NCBI GenBank assembly: GCA_011009095.1
Contig: VTPC01090570.1
Span: forward strand, 277,159 to 341,158
Length of the DNA stretch: 64,000 nucleotides
Source of the DNA: Ignelater luminosus
Taxonomy: Eukaryota > Arthropoda > Insecta > Coleoptera > Elateridae
Reading direction: 5' to 3'
The position numbers and the translations under genes were made by a program. Every line of letters starts with the position of its first letter. Position 1 is the stretch's first letter. The notes below the pieces were generated by a model. It was not told the origin of the DNA. It saw nothing but the letters and a program-made list of their open reading frames with translations, and did not search any database. Positions 53,460-64,000 of the stretch are shown one piece after another.

Positions 53460-53639
53460 CAGCGGTCGGCAACCTTTTAGGTATTACGGACCACTAAATT
53501 TGCAATTTAAAATTTCATGGACCACTAACATAATTTTTAAAGGTACGAATTAATTCAAACATTGAATATGAGATATAATATCTGAATTTCTTTGCGGACC
53601 ATTAAAATTACCTTACGGACCACCGGTTGCCGACCGCTG
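53460..53639. mobile_element. hAT MITE, copy 1
   Basis: A 180-bp element with ends CAGCGGTCGGCAACC and its complement (GGTTGCCGACCGCTG). It is flanked by an imperfect 8-bp duplication, CTATATAA against CTCTATAA. The ends, size and duplication length fit hAT. The same family as 54392-54596, in the opposite orientation. Confidence 0.88.
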
Positions 53640-54391
53640 CTCTATAAAGTAGAAATTAAAAGATGTATCGGCTAGTATACAGTTTTTTCAGAAATACTAG
53701 ATTTCGATGACGGTGTATTCTGGTCTGGAGTTCTCAGCTATCTCACCCTCCACAATTTCTAGTTGATTCACAAATTTAAATCTTAAAACATGTCATTTTG
53801 TTGAATTTACAACGCTTTGTAGTTAACCTAGAATTTGTGCCACTAATATATTTTAATTTGATTTGTATCCAGACTTAATCGTTTTGTAAACAAATTCTAA
53901 TTTCATACAAAAAAGTTAGATAACCTTCTTTACATAAGCTTCACATAAAATGTAAAAGTTACATAAGGTTGAGGAACATATTACTGCCAATGCAATATAG
54001 AACATGGAGAGAGAACATTACTGATTTTCATGATTTTTTTTTTACTGAATAATAATTTAAGAAAATTAAATATGACAACTCAAAAAAAAAAGAAATTTAT
54101 AGTTACTAAGTACATTTTTTTTATTGAATTCAGAGTAGGCTGTGGTTTAAGTTAGACCTGCTAACCTTGTAAAATTAAAGACACTAACTAGGATTTCTAA
54201 ATTAATTAGAAACACATTCTGAAATTTCACTTTAGCAAAACATAAGTAAAATACTACAATCCTTTTTATTTTTACTCAATATAATCAAAACTTCAAAATA
54301 ACTCAATAATGACACTGACAAATAATATCAAAATCCAAACATATGTTTATAGTAACTTTTTTAGTGAGAACAGCATCAAAGTCATATAGAC
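53640..54391. other. Spacer between two hAT MITEs
   Basis: AT-rich, no gene or repeat structure recognised. Confidence 0.4.
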
Positions 54392-54596
54392 CAGTGGTCG
54401 GCAATCAGTGGTCTGCGGACCACTGGTGGTTCATGAGGTAATTTTAATGGTCAGGAAAGAAATTCAGATATTATTTAAATTCACTAAATACTCATGTTTG
54501 TATTAATTCGTACCTTTAAAAATTATGTTAGTGGTCCGCGAAATTCTAAATTGCAAATTTAGTGGTCCGCAATATCTAAAAGGTTGCCGACCGCTG
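54392..54596. mobile_element. hAT MITE, copy 2 (inverted)
   Basis: A 205-bp element with ends CAGTGGTCGGCAA and TTGCCGACCGCTG, flanked by a perfect 8-bp duplication ATATAGAC (54384-54391, 54597-54604). Internally it shares the TTAGTGGTCCGC and GTACCTTTAAAAATTATGTT segments with copy 1 in inverted orientation. Confidence 0.9.
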
Positions 54597-55671
54597 ATAT
54601 AGACTGTTAGAGAAATTTTAAGTCTTAGCCTACTCTTAACTTTATAATAAAAAAAATGCACTGTACTATTTAATTATAAATTTCAAACATGAATCTTACT
54701 ATCAGAGTGGGTTAGTGGTCATCGTGGGTAGTATTTGTTTTTAAAGAGGTATTTTGTATTTTACTTCAAACAAAAATTTCAAACTACTTTTTGAAAATAA
54801 TGCTAAACCATCCTTTCCAAATTCCTATGAAAAATTTCATTTATTTGAAAATAAGATGAAAACTTGGAAATCAAAACAAATGGAAGAAGTAAAACATTTC
54901 TTTTCAATACACACCTACATAAAAAACAATTTTTTAAAACTTAATGTATAAAATCAAATCTAACTATATCTATTTGTGTTAGAAAAAATGCAACAAATAC
55001 TGATAATTTCTACAAAAATATTTAAATACTTTCAGCATAAAGCACGACAGTCAAAAGTTAAATACTTAAAACAAAACATTCAGTCAAACACTAAAATAAT
55101 CTAACACATTTTCATGTTAGAAAGTCGCTTGGTTTATGTAAAATGCTACCAGAGAGCAATATCTTCCTTTAATTAACTAAAATTACTGAAGAATGTAAAA
55201 GTGAGGTTATGTTGTACCTGCCAATTTTATCATTATTCAGTAATATATTCTGTTACTAAATCTAGTTTGTTTTGGACTAATGCAAAAAATTACAAACTCA
55301 CGATAAAATAAATAAATAAAAGCCAAGGGATGTTAATTCATTGGGATTATTCTTACCTATAGAAATTACTTCGTCGATAAATTTATATAATTAAAACTTT
55401 CTTTTAGAAACCGTATGTAGTTATTGTTATAACAAATTCCGCAATAATAAAAACTTAAATAATGTAAACAATATTACAGACAACATAAACATGAAAATAA
55501 TCAATTAATAACATAAATTTTGCGCAAAAACCAACAGAAATAATTTCAATTTAAATCAGTCTCTATTGCATGAAAACTATTTACAGCACAGTCGATGGTA
55601 GCTTGCCAAAATTGTATGACTTCTTTGGTCGAACAAGATACGTTAAGTACTCCTTTTAGTTAAATTTCAGT
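54597..55671 (-). other. Probable shotgun 3' UTR and flank
   Basis: Sequence directly downstream of the shotgun stop codon. AT-rich, no gene recognised; the transcript end was not located. Confidence 0.4.
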
Positions 55672-58600
55672 TTAACACCATGATTCTTCACCGCCATCTT
55701 GACTATCTTCATCACTAGGATCTTCTCCATACATATCAGCCAGTTTACGGAAACGTGGTCCAAAGTTAGACAAATAGTTGAATTTCAAGTCCCCTTCATC
55801 AGTACCTATAAAAAAGAAATATTATGTAATAAATTAGTTTTTCATATTGCTTCTGTTCTACTACATCTATCTATCTTTGCCAACAATACGATAATACTTA
55901 CATGAAGCTAAAGATGAAAGTGATCCACTACTATTTCCATCCCCTTCGTAAGCATAATACCTTACATCATCATATGGTATATTACTAGGATCACGATCAC
56001 ATATGTCTTTCTTGCCATCAAGAAAACCGCTGATATCTGGTACTTCAGCTCCTTGCTTGTATAGGTTGTCCTTCACAGGCATTTTATCTTCCAAATGTTC
56101 AGGCCTCAAAACAGACAAATCAAATCCGGTATCAACTTCACCACCCCCTTCATCTTCATAATTTATAATATTTTCACAAATGTCATCAGAATCTTTTTCA
56201 TTCCAATTATCTTGTTTGCGCCTATGAACCACAACGGCTAACAGTAAGACTATAAAAAAAAATTAGTTAATAAAAACAGTTTAACGTAACTTAAATAGTC
56301 ATACTTAGTAAGATTGCTATACAGACTAGAATGGCAACTAAGAAATTGGAATCAATTCCAAACGAAACAGCTTTAGCAACAATATAGTTGCATTCAGGAA
56401 TAGCATTTTTAGAGTCTGCAGGTGTCCCTAGATTATACTTTTGACCATTAAATGTGAAGTTATGTAACCATCCCTCGAATCCTTTACTTGTTGGTGTATA
56501 TTTCCAGTCTAGAAGTTTAGCAAGTATAGGAAGATTTGACTTGGCTCCTCCTACTTGCAATGGACCATTCACATTCAATAAAGAATTTCTACCTGGTGGT
56601 TTACCCAGGGCTGTGCACGAGCTTTGACGGCAGTCGTCAACTATTAATTGAATTTCCTGAAAAAAAAAATTTTTTGAGACAACCCTAACAAGTATTTTAA
56701 AATCTAAGAATGCTAGCACAGTTTTATAAATGAATTTCTGTAATCTCTAATTATGATATACAGTAATACCCCGCAATTACGCGATAGGTGGGTCCGAGCG
56801 ATAACTGCGTAAATCGAATTTGCGTAAGTTGGGGTACAATTTTCCATATAAATACATACAAATTATGTTTAATTGGGACCGTAGACTGAAGAAAACAATA
56901 ATTTAGAAGAGAAATGTGTAATAAGATCTTAGATAATACAACAAATTATATTATTATGAATTGCAAAAACATAGACCGAAGTTACTTTGATGTAGAAGGC
57001 TTCATAAAATCTAACCAAGTCGTCTGACGGATCAAAGATTTTTTCTTCTCATGCAAAATTTCCTCGTTGGAGTCTATGTTTTCCAAAATTTGTAGCCCTT
57101 TTTCAATTGAACTGAGGCCTTCTGGCAACAAAAGACGAATCGACGAGAAGATTTAAAAACTGTGTAACTGCGAATTCGCATAAGTCGGGGTATTACTGTA
57201 CACAAGTAGAGCAACGATGTGAATTTGAAAATCTATCTTTGCATCAAAACTATTTTAAGCAATAGTTATTTCTAGTTTAATCAACAAAAAAGTAAAAATT
57301 GCTTACATCTGGTTGAAGTAGAATACTTATGCTATGACTAGTATCTTCAGTTAATTGTTTTTTAAATTTGATCATAGTTGTTCCAGTTCCAAAATCAACA
57401 AGTAAAACCGGGTATCCATCTTGAAGCTCCAAAGACATAAAATCTACAAATAAAGGATTACTCCATCAATGACTGTAAATTTAAATAATAAAAAAAAGAA
57501 TTACCTTGCACCAGTGGTAATGGGTAATTACTAAATGGTCCTACATAAAATATGAGACCATTATCATTCTGTGGAAGAATTTCTAATCTGATTTCAGAAT
57601 TGTTACAAGCTTCGAACGGAGGATACAAAGCCCATCCATTTCCTAAGAAATTTACGCCCATGGATTCACATTCTTCAGTTGGTGGTTGAACAGGTTCTAT
57701 TGCAAGACAATCACAAACTGCTTCGACAACTGCATTTACACCAACAAATGATGTTTGATTGGTAAATACAACAGCAGGTGTATTTTTGATATTCAACTGA
57801 TTGTTACAAGAACTGTGTTCTGGGCATACGCTTTCTTGTAAACATTCATTTATACTTATCAAAACAAATTTACCACCAAGGAGCATTTCCAACTAGAATA
57901 AGAAAAAGATTAGTCATCAATAACTTTTCTTTGCAGAAACCTCTTACTTCTTCCTTATGATCATAAACTTTAGAATTCAAATTTTCAGGAAGGTAATATG
58001 GAGAGCCATGTGCAGAAAATCTTACATCTACGTAAGAGCTGTTAGAAGGTGATTTTATAACTGTGAAGACATCTACATTATCCTTAGATGTATTTAGAAT
58101 TTTAGCAAATTGTAACTGAAGCATATCCTTCTTGCTCAATTGATTCTAAAAAATGAAAGTTAATTAGCTCTATAAAATCAATACTTTTATATATACATAC
58201 ATTATCTGGTACTTTCTCAACAAATTCTTCAACTGTTATACCTTCTAATCGAATAGAACCTGATTTTTTAACAGCTTCTTCAGGAATATATTTTACTGTA
58301 ACTTCAACAGAAGCTGCCACTTCATGCTTTTCAATCAGAGGTGGTGCTTCTTCAGTGACCAGAAACTTCAAGGGATATTGTCCTTCAGGAGTTCCACTCT
58401 TAATGGTAATGGTACCATTGTCAGTATTTAATTCAAAATATTTATCTGGATAAGATTCCCATTGGAAATATTTATCATCTAAATCCCAATCATCCGGATC
58501 ATCAACGTAAACACGTCCAATCTGAATGTCAGGAGACTGACCCTATAAATAATTTATAAAGATTAACCTACAATTAAATTATGTAAAACCCAAACTTACT

Positions 58601-60369
58601 TTATAATTGTAAACAAATATTTGGCTATGACCTGGTTTAGCAGGATTATCATTAACATCTCCAATGATTACTTTCATATAGCTCGTTTCTGTCAGGGGAA
58701 TAGGTTTACCACTATCAGTTACAGCAACAGGTACTAAATAATATTTCTTTTCTTCTCTATCAAATGCAACTTCAGCACGTAAGACATCGCCATGTATGGA
58801 GAATTTAGCTCGAATGTCAGTGCTTGCTTCATTAGCAATAGCATAGCTAAAAGGTGGACCATTTTCTGGACTATCATAATCATCAGCTGTCAATGTAATT
58901 ATGTCCCCTGGATTTTGATTTTCATACCAAACAACTTCGGTCTACATTGAAAAAGTAAATCGATCAAATAATACAAATTAAGATAATCAAGTTACTTACC
59001 ACATTTAGAAATGGTGCATTATCATTGATATCCTTTAAGAATATATTGAACTCAGCAGTACTAACTTGTGCATCAGGACCACCGTTACTGTCACTAGCAT
59101 ACACATAAGCTTGATACTTAGGGAAACCATCAGGTTTATCTCTATCCAAAGCCTACAAAATATATTTCAATTAATTTTAAACTTTTATAACCAACAAGTG
59201 AATAAACTTACTTTTATAAGTGACACACATCCACTGTTAGTAATACTCAAAAAGCTCTTCTGATCATCTTCTATTCGATAAACAATTTTTTGTGGAGCAT
59301 TACGATCTTTAATGTCAGGATCATAAGCCCTCAAATTTAATATGCAACCTTCTATTAATTCTTCTTCCGTTATGTTAATATTTTTTTCGTAAGGTTCAAA
59401 TACAGGTAATTCATCATTTTCATTAACAATATTAATTATAACTTTTGCTGTATCAGAATAAATTCCATCACTTGCTTGTACAATTAGGGTGTATCGTTCG
59501 ATTTTTTCAAAATCGAGTTTATTATTAACTTTAATTCTTCCAGTGGTATTTTCCATGTAAAATGCATCTCCAATATTACCATCTGTAATACTGTACACAA
59601 TAAGAGAAGCAATATCCTTATCTACAGCCTTCACTTCTATTACACTTTTGTCTTTGTCTGTTATTTCTGATATATTGTCTGCTATGTAAGTGCTGTTTGT
59701 AAATTGAGGTTTGTTGTCATTACGATCTTCAATAGTAATACGAAACGCTTGTCTGGCAGAATTAGGTTCGAGGAATTTCTTAATGGCACTTGGAGAATTG
59801 TCTTTTGCAATAATCAAAACGTTGTATAAGTCTTGAGCTTCTCGATCAAACATTTTAAGAGTTGTAATTTTACCAGTTTTTTCATCAATTTTAAATAGAT
59901 CTTGATGAGTGTACAGTTCATAACTAACAATGTTATTTGCTGATGTACCATCCCTATCTATAGCTCGTACCTAGAATACAAGACATGTCATATTAGTTAC
60001 ATAAATACAAATCAACTTTCCTATTAATATCTACCTGTAGTACTTGTGCACCAGGTTGTTCATTTTCAAGTACACTTCCACTAACTGATTCGATGAAAGT
60101 AGGAATTTCATCGTTGACATCCTCTACTTTAATATCAATAGTAACAGAAGCCGCAAGTTCTTTATTGGTTGCACGTACTGTCAGTTGGTATTCAGTAACA
60201 GTCTCGTAATCTAAAGGACGTCCTAAAGAAATGTATGCTTCTGTTTCACCTTCTTGTGTTAACTTAAAAGTTTCATCTTTATTGGTTTGAGTGGTTTTTC
60301 CTTTAAGTAACTCGAATTGTAATCCTGGTTGTTCGATATTCGATCTAAAAGGTAGATTGTAATAAGGAA
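55672..60369 (-). CDS. shg: DE-cadherin / shotgun, C-terminal 1161 residues (5' partial)
   Basis: Classical cadherin of adherens junctions, linking cells through calcium-dependent repeats and actin through catenins. Exons: 60369-60035, 59970-59212, 59152-59000, 58941-58600, 58542-58201, 58145-57948, 57892-57505, 57443-57307, 56656-56305, 56249-55902, 55805-55672; all GT-AG, phases agree. Cadherin repeats carry DRE, DVNDEIP, DRNDNKP, DINDNAP and DVNDNP calcium motifs. The invertebrate-type membrane-proximal region follows (PDDWDLDDKYFQWES, GSIRLEGITVEEF, a cysteine-rich part, a laminin-G domain), then a transmembrane helix (FLVAILVCIAILLILLLAVV). The tail has NYEDEGGGEVDTGFDLSVLR (p120-binding type) and DDVRYYAYEGDGNSSGSLSS plus LSNFGPRFRKLADMYG (beta-catenin binding), close to fly Shotgun and unlike N-cadherin. 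The 5' exons lie beyond 64000. Confidence 0.95.
56761..57198. mobile_element. Pogo/Tigger deletion derivative in a shotgun intron
   Basis: A 438-bp element flanked by TA (56759-56760, 57199-57200) with ends CAGTAATACCCCG on both strands and further subterminal similarity (left GCGTAAGTTGGGG, right GCATAAGTCGGGG). The interior, read on the minus strand near 57015-57140, gives LPEGLSSIEKGLQILEN, which looks like the tail of a Tigger-type transposase; the rest is deleted. It lies in the 650-bp intron between exons 57443-57307 and 56656-56305 and explains that intron's unusual length. Confidence 0.85.
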
Positions 60370-61140
60370 CTAAAATAATTAAAATTATTGAAAGTAGCTG
60401 TAAAGTAATGTAGGGTAGGAATTTATTCTAATCTTCTACTCAATTTAGGAATAATTTTAAAAAATAAAGAGGAAGAAATTAATTTAAAAAGTGTGTACAA
60501 TTGTTAAGATTTGATAAAATTGAAGATAAATTATTTTTCTTTTAAGTTTCAAAACTTATTAATCAAAATAAATTTACTGAAAAACAATATTATCAGGTTT
60601 TGGTTATATCGAGTTAACAATTAGCATCAAATAAGAATTTTTTGAGGCAAAAGAAACGAATTCAATAACCAATAAGATCTGTTGATATGAAATAATACAC
60701 TCAATTTATAATCAGATTAAATCTTATTAGTATGATAAATATCAAAACATAAAAGCATCCTACGTGGTCTTAAACAGGATCCTAATACATATAAAAGTTA
60801 AACTAACACAAAATCGATTAATGAAATTGTTAAACTCGCTTCAGCTTCTAATTAAATATCTAAAAGGTATACTGTCTACACCGATATTGATCTCCCTTAT
60901 TAGTAAGTCACTCTAATTTTTTAATTACTACTAATTATACATAAGGGAGTCAATTTTATTTATTATTCTTTTATTAGTAGTTTCATTTCATTACTTTTTT
61001 TTCTTACTTCTTTTTTATTTATAATTGTAGACATAATTAATCAAACACAATGAATTAATCATTGTTATTAACAGTCGTAGTGCTTTTCAAATTATTATTG
61101 TTACAATGACATTTTTTCAAATTTTTGGGTTAAGTAAACT
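60370..61140 (-). other. Shotgun upstream intron, left part
   Basis: AT-rich intron directly upstream of the first shotgun exon in the window. No further exon recognised. Confidence 0.5.
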
Positions 61141-61142
61141 TA

Positions 61143-62569
61143 TGGACAAAATTAACGCACCATTTGATTAAATAAGCACAAGTTTTCCTGCATTCATAGA
61201 AACTTGTAAATAAAGCAGTGCAGTTGTTTTAAACAGAAATTGGCAAGAGAAGACCTTATTTTAAGTCTTTTTTTTATTACATAATTAATAATGCTAAAAA
61301 TTCGCAAAACATGAACTACACACAAAAAACATAAACAATTAAATTAACGTGTTCGAACCGATCCTAGTACCGTGTATGCCCCCTCTACTTCTTATTACTG
61401 CATTCATTCGCCTTGGCATGCTGGAGATCAGATTTTCAATATCATCTTGGGGGATATTCTCCCATTCTGCTATTGCTGCATCTATCAGTTGATTGTGGTT
61501 GACAGGTAATGGTCTTTTTTTTTAAAGAGCATCCCACAGATGCTCTATGGAATTTAAATCGGGACTGTTAGCTGGCCATTCCATTAACTAAAGATCAACT
61601 GCATTTAAGTAGTCGGTCACCAGCATTATTCTGCATGAATACAGAAGGGGGCAAATGGCATTACATGTTCAACTATGACGTTTTCGAGATAATAATCTGC
61701 ATTCATAGATCTCATACAGATGGGCACCAACTCTGTATGACCGTTAAAACAGATTCCTTCCCAAATGGAATTTTTGGAATAATATTTCAGCTTGCAATCT
61801 CTCTCCTGGCCTTCGCCAAACACGCTCGCATCCGTCCAAAGATTTTAAGTTGACTCTAGTCTCATCTAAGAACAAAACTCTCTTCCAATCACCAACTGTC
61901 CAGTTTTGATGATTTCTAGCAAAATGTAATCTTGCAACTCTGTGTTGCCTGGTTAGCAAAGGTTTTTTTGCCGGTCTTCTACTGCTCAATCAAGCTTCAT
62001 TTAAACATCGTCTCACAGTTCGAGATGATATCGTGACATTGCGAGCAATTGCCAACTCATTTTTTAACATTGTACCAGTGACTGTCATGTTTCTAAGAGC
62101 AAACTGCCCCAGAAAGTGCTCATCTCTTGCATCCATAGACCTGGTTTGTGATTGTAAGATCCTGTCTGATTGAAGAGTTCAACCATGCGACTTATAGTGG
62201 AATGATTTCTTTCTAACAAATTAGCAACATAACGCATACAATATCCTTCTTCCAATAAAGTTGATGCCTTTACTGCATCCTCAACTGATAAATTTCTTCG
62301 ACGATTCATTTTTTTACCCTAAAGCTTTTAAAACTAACACAACACATTCTAGCAAATGAAATCTTTTGTTAATCGGCGATTTTTGTAACAAAAATGTGCT
62401 CAACTTTTGAAAAAATGTAAAATTATGATTTTAAAACAAACGATTTTTTGATAGCATGTGTCTCGGTTATCAAAGAAGATTCATTCCTATTATTAAAAAA
62501 ATTAGTAACCTTAATCATGGTTATCTTAAAATTTTTTAAAAAAATTAACTGGTGCGTTAGTTTTGCCCA
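61143..62569 (-). mobile_element. Tc1-like transposon, inactivated
   Basis: About 1.43 kb, with inverted ends TGGACAAAATTAACGCACCA (left) and TGGGCAAAACTAACGCACCA (right, minus strand), TA on the left and a mutated TG on the right. It lies in the large shotgun intron. The minus strand carries a broken Tc1 transposase: N-terminal helix-turn-helix (MNRRRNLSVEDAVKASTLLE at 62309 and following), a WTVGDWKRVLFLDETRVNL segment, and SPDLNSIEHLWDAL with the third catalytic acid. Confidence 0.88.
61350..62309 (-). pseudogene. Tc1-type transposase, broken
   Basis: Pieces in order: 62309-62085 (paired-type helix-turn-helix, RYVANLLERNHSTISRMVEL), 61989-61744 (NHQNWTVGDWKRVLFLDETR, VWRRPGERLQ), near 61645 (FMQNNAG, where the second catalytic Asp of the usual FMQDNA has become Asn), near 61590-61550 (DLNSIEHLWDAL), and a degenerate C-terminus near 61420-61370 ending RGHTRY. 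At least one stop and several frame changes separate them. Non-functional. Confidence 0.85.
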
Positions 62570-64000
62570 TGAGTGACATTTATCTTATGCCACTTGAAGA
62601 GGCTAACACATTCGGTTTTTGTGTTTGGAACCTCTTTTGATGGTCTTGAGAGAGACAAATTGAAATCTCTAAGGAAAAAAAGAAGAAATCAAAGAATAAG
62701 AATAAGAATAATAGTAGTAAGAACAAAGAGTGATAGTTTATTCATATTTAAAAGAAAATCTACTGCAGAGTAGCCCCTTGGTGGCCCTTTGTGGTTTCAA
62801 GTTAGATATAAACGTAATTGTGCAGAATAACATTTTCAAACATAGAGTAGCTGAATCAGATGCCACACAAGAACATCTTAGTCCAGATCTTTATTTTTAT
62901 CTGGAGTTTTCTAAACAACTTCCTGAAAATTATAACAAAGATACAAATACACTCATTAAGAGATTACAAATAATTTTTTCGGGCTTTTTTTTAATTATTA
63001 CTTCCTGCAATTACATTATCTTGATTTGTACTTTGTGCAAATACTACAGCGCATTTTCATTACGTTAGAATAAATTAAATCAACTAAAATTTTATAAACC
63101 AAATATTATTTGGTACATTGCTGTTTAGTGAATTTGAAATATCACTTGGTTATTATAGGTGATTCACAAATAAATAGAGTGTGCAATGGTTAATCATAAT
63201 ATACTAAAATCACTATGCTATTAAAAAAACTAATGATAAAGAAAACTAATAATAGGAAAACCATTTGAATTTTACATTTATCAAAATTCCCCATGAGACA
63301 ATATTATTAGTCAACAAGATTTGTTGCTGCTTATGCTATCATGAAAAAGTGAAGTAATATTTCTTGCAGATTTTAATTAAACCATGCATTTTATTTAATT
63401 ATTTAATAATTAACAGTACACTTTAAAAACCATTATAACAAATAATGAAATAATTCTAAATTGAATGAGAATTCTAAGAAATAAATATTTTTACTAACAT
63501 AACTTTTCAATAATTTTATCTGGTAAATTCCATTTGTGAATGTTTTACATAAATCTAATTTTTAACCACAATGTTTTGCTTTCTAGTATTGATAAGTAAT
63601 AAAATTTATTTATAGCATCTTTTAAAAGATAACTTCACAATGACTGCAAGAAACAATAATGCTTACAGGCATAAAGGAATGCATTTATTCACGAAGTCAA
63701 TAATACCAAAAATAATAATATGTCATGTCAGAGAATTATTAGTAAAAAACAAAAACAAAAGTTTCTATTTTAAATTGCTATGTTAATGAATTTGTTGTGT
63801 ATTTTAGATTTTACTTTTAAATAGCATAATGAGCACGATGTTATAAACAAGAAATTAAATTTAAAAATCAGTACTAATAATCTAATATTAATTACTCGTC
63901 ATTAATTTTCCAACCTTAGTTTATTATAAATGCATATTACCCACTGATTAATTATGTCTTTAAATGCTTTCAATTCGATAAAAAATAAAAGATGTAACAA
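62570..64000 (-). other. Shotgun upstream intron, right part
   Basis: Presumed intron up to the window edge. A plus-strand stretch at about 62800-62970 reads like protein (see findings) but has no identified family. Beyond 63100 it is AT-rich with nothing recognised. Confidence 0.45.

Noticed and set aside
55672..60369. N-cadherin (CadN) instead of DE-cadherin
   Set aside because: The membrane-proximal region resembles both, but the cytoplasmic tail (GGGEVDTGFDLSVL, YYAYEGDGNSSGSL) and single laminin-G domain fit Shotgun.

Overview
This is an AT-rich eukaryotic nuclear window, almost certainly from an insect. The genes are split by GT-AG introns, most of them only 55 to 64 bp long, and the recognisable proteins include insect-type genes: DE-cadherin/shotgun, Ssdp, a MAPKAP kinase 2, and an insect four-helix membrane protein. 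The tight intron-size mode and the load of cut-and-paste transposons would suit a beetle, but that placement is inference. There is one assembly gap of 10 N at 5873-5882.

Layout. 1-7992 is intron of Ssdp, which reads leftwards; its first four coding exons lie at 7993-8777 and the rest is off the left edge. A GC-richer promoter region follows to about 9.4 kb. 10301-13628 is a complete pogo/Tigger-like DNA transposon with an uninterrupted, intron-containing transposase. 14.8-17.5 kb is a decayed Ty3/gypsy retrotransposon. 19308-21965 is an uncharacterised zinc-finger gene. 22-31 kb is mostly repeats: retroelement fragments, a dead mariner-family transposase, and a 1.1-kb foldback element with nested palindromes. 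31093-33807 is MAPKAPK2; a candidate unnamed gene starts on the opposite strand at 34504. 36628-38025 is a hAT-type element with a PIF/Harbinger-type element inside it and a 21-bp minisatellite.

The right half is gene-rich and all on the minus strand: UTP6 (39257-41562), a tetraspan protein (42946-43630), EXO1 (45457-48294) and the 3' two thirds of shotgun/DE-cadherin (55672-60369, 5' end off the right edge). The 7.4 kb between EXO1 and shotgun holds several MITEs and a SINE-like fragment. A pogo deletion derivative sits in one shotgun intron and a dead Tc1 element in the large upstream intron.

The host genes do not form one pathway: stress-kinase signalling (MAPKAPK2), small-subunit rRNA processing (UTP6), DNA repair (EXO1), cell adhesion (shotgun) and LIM-domain transcription cofactor function (Ssdp). 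Exon boundaries were derived by hand from splice consensus plus reading-frame continuity; no alignment or search was run.
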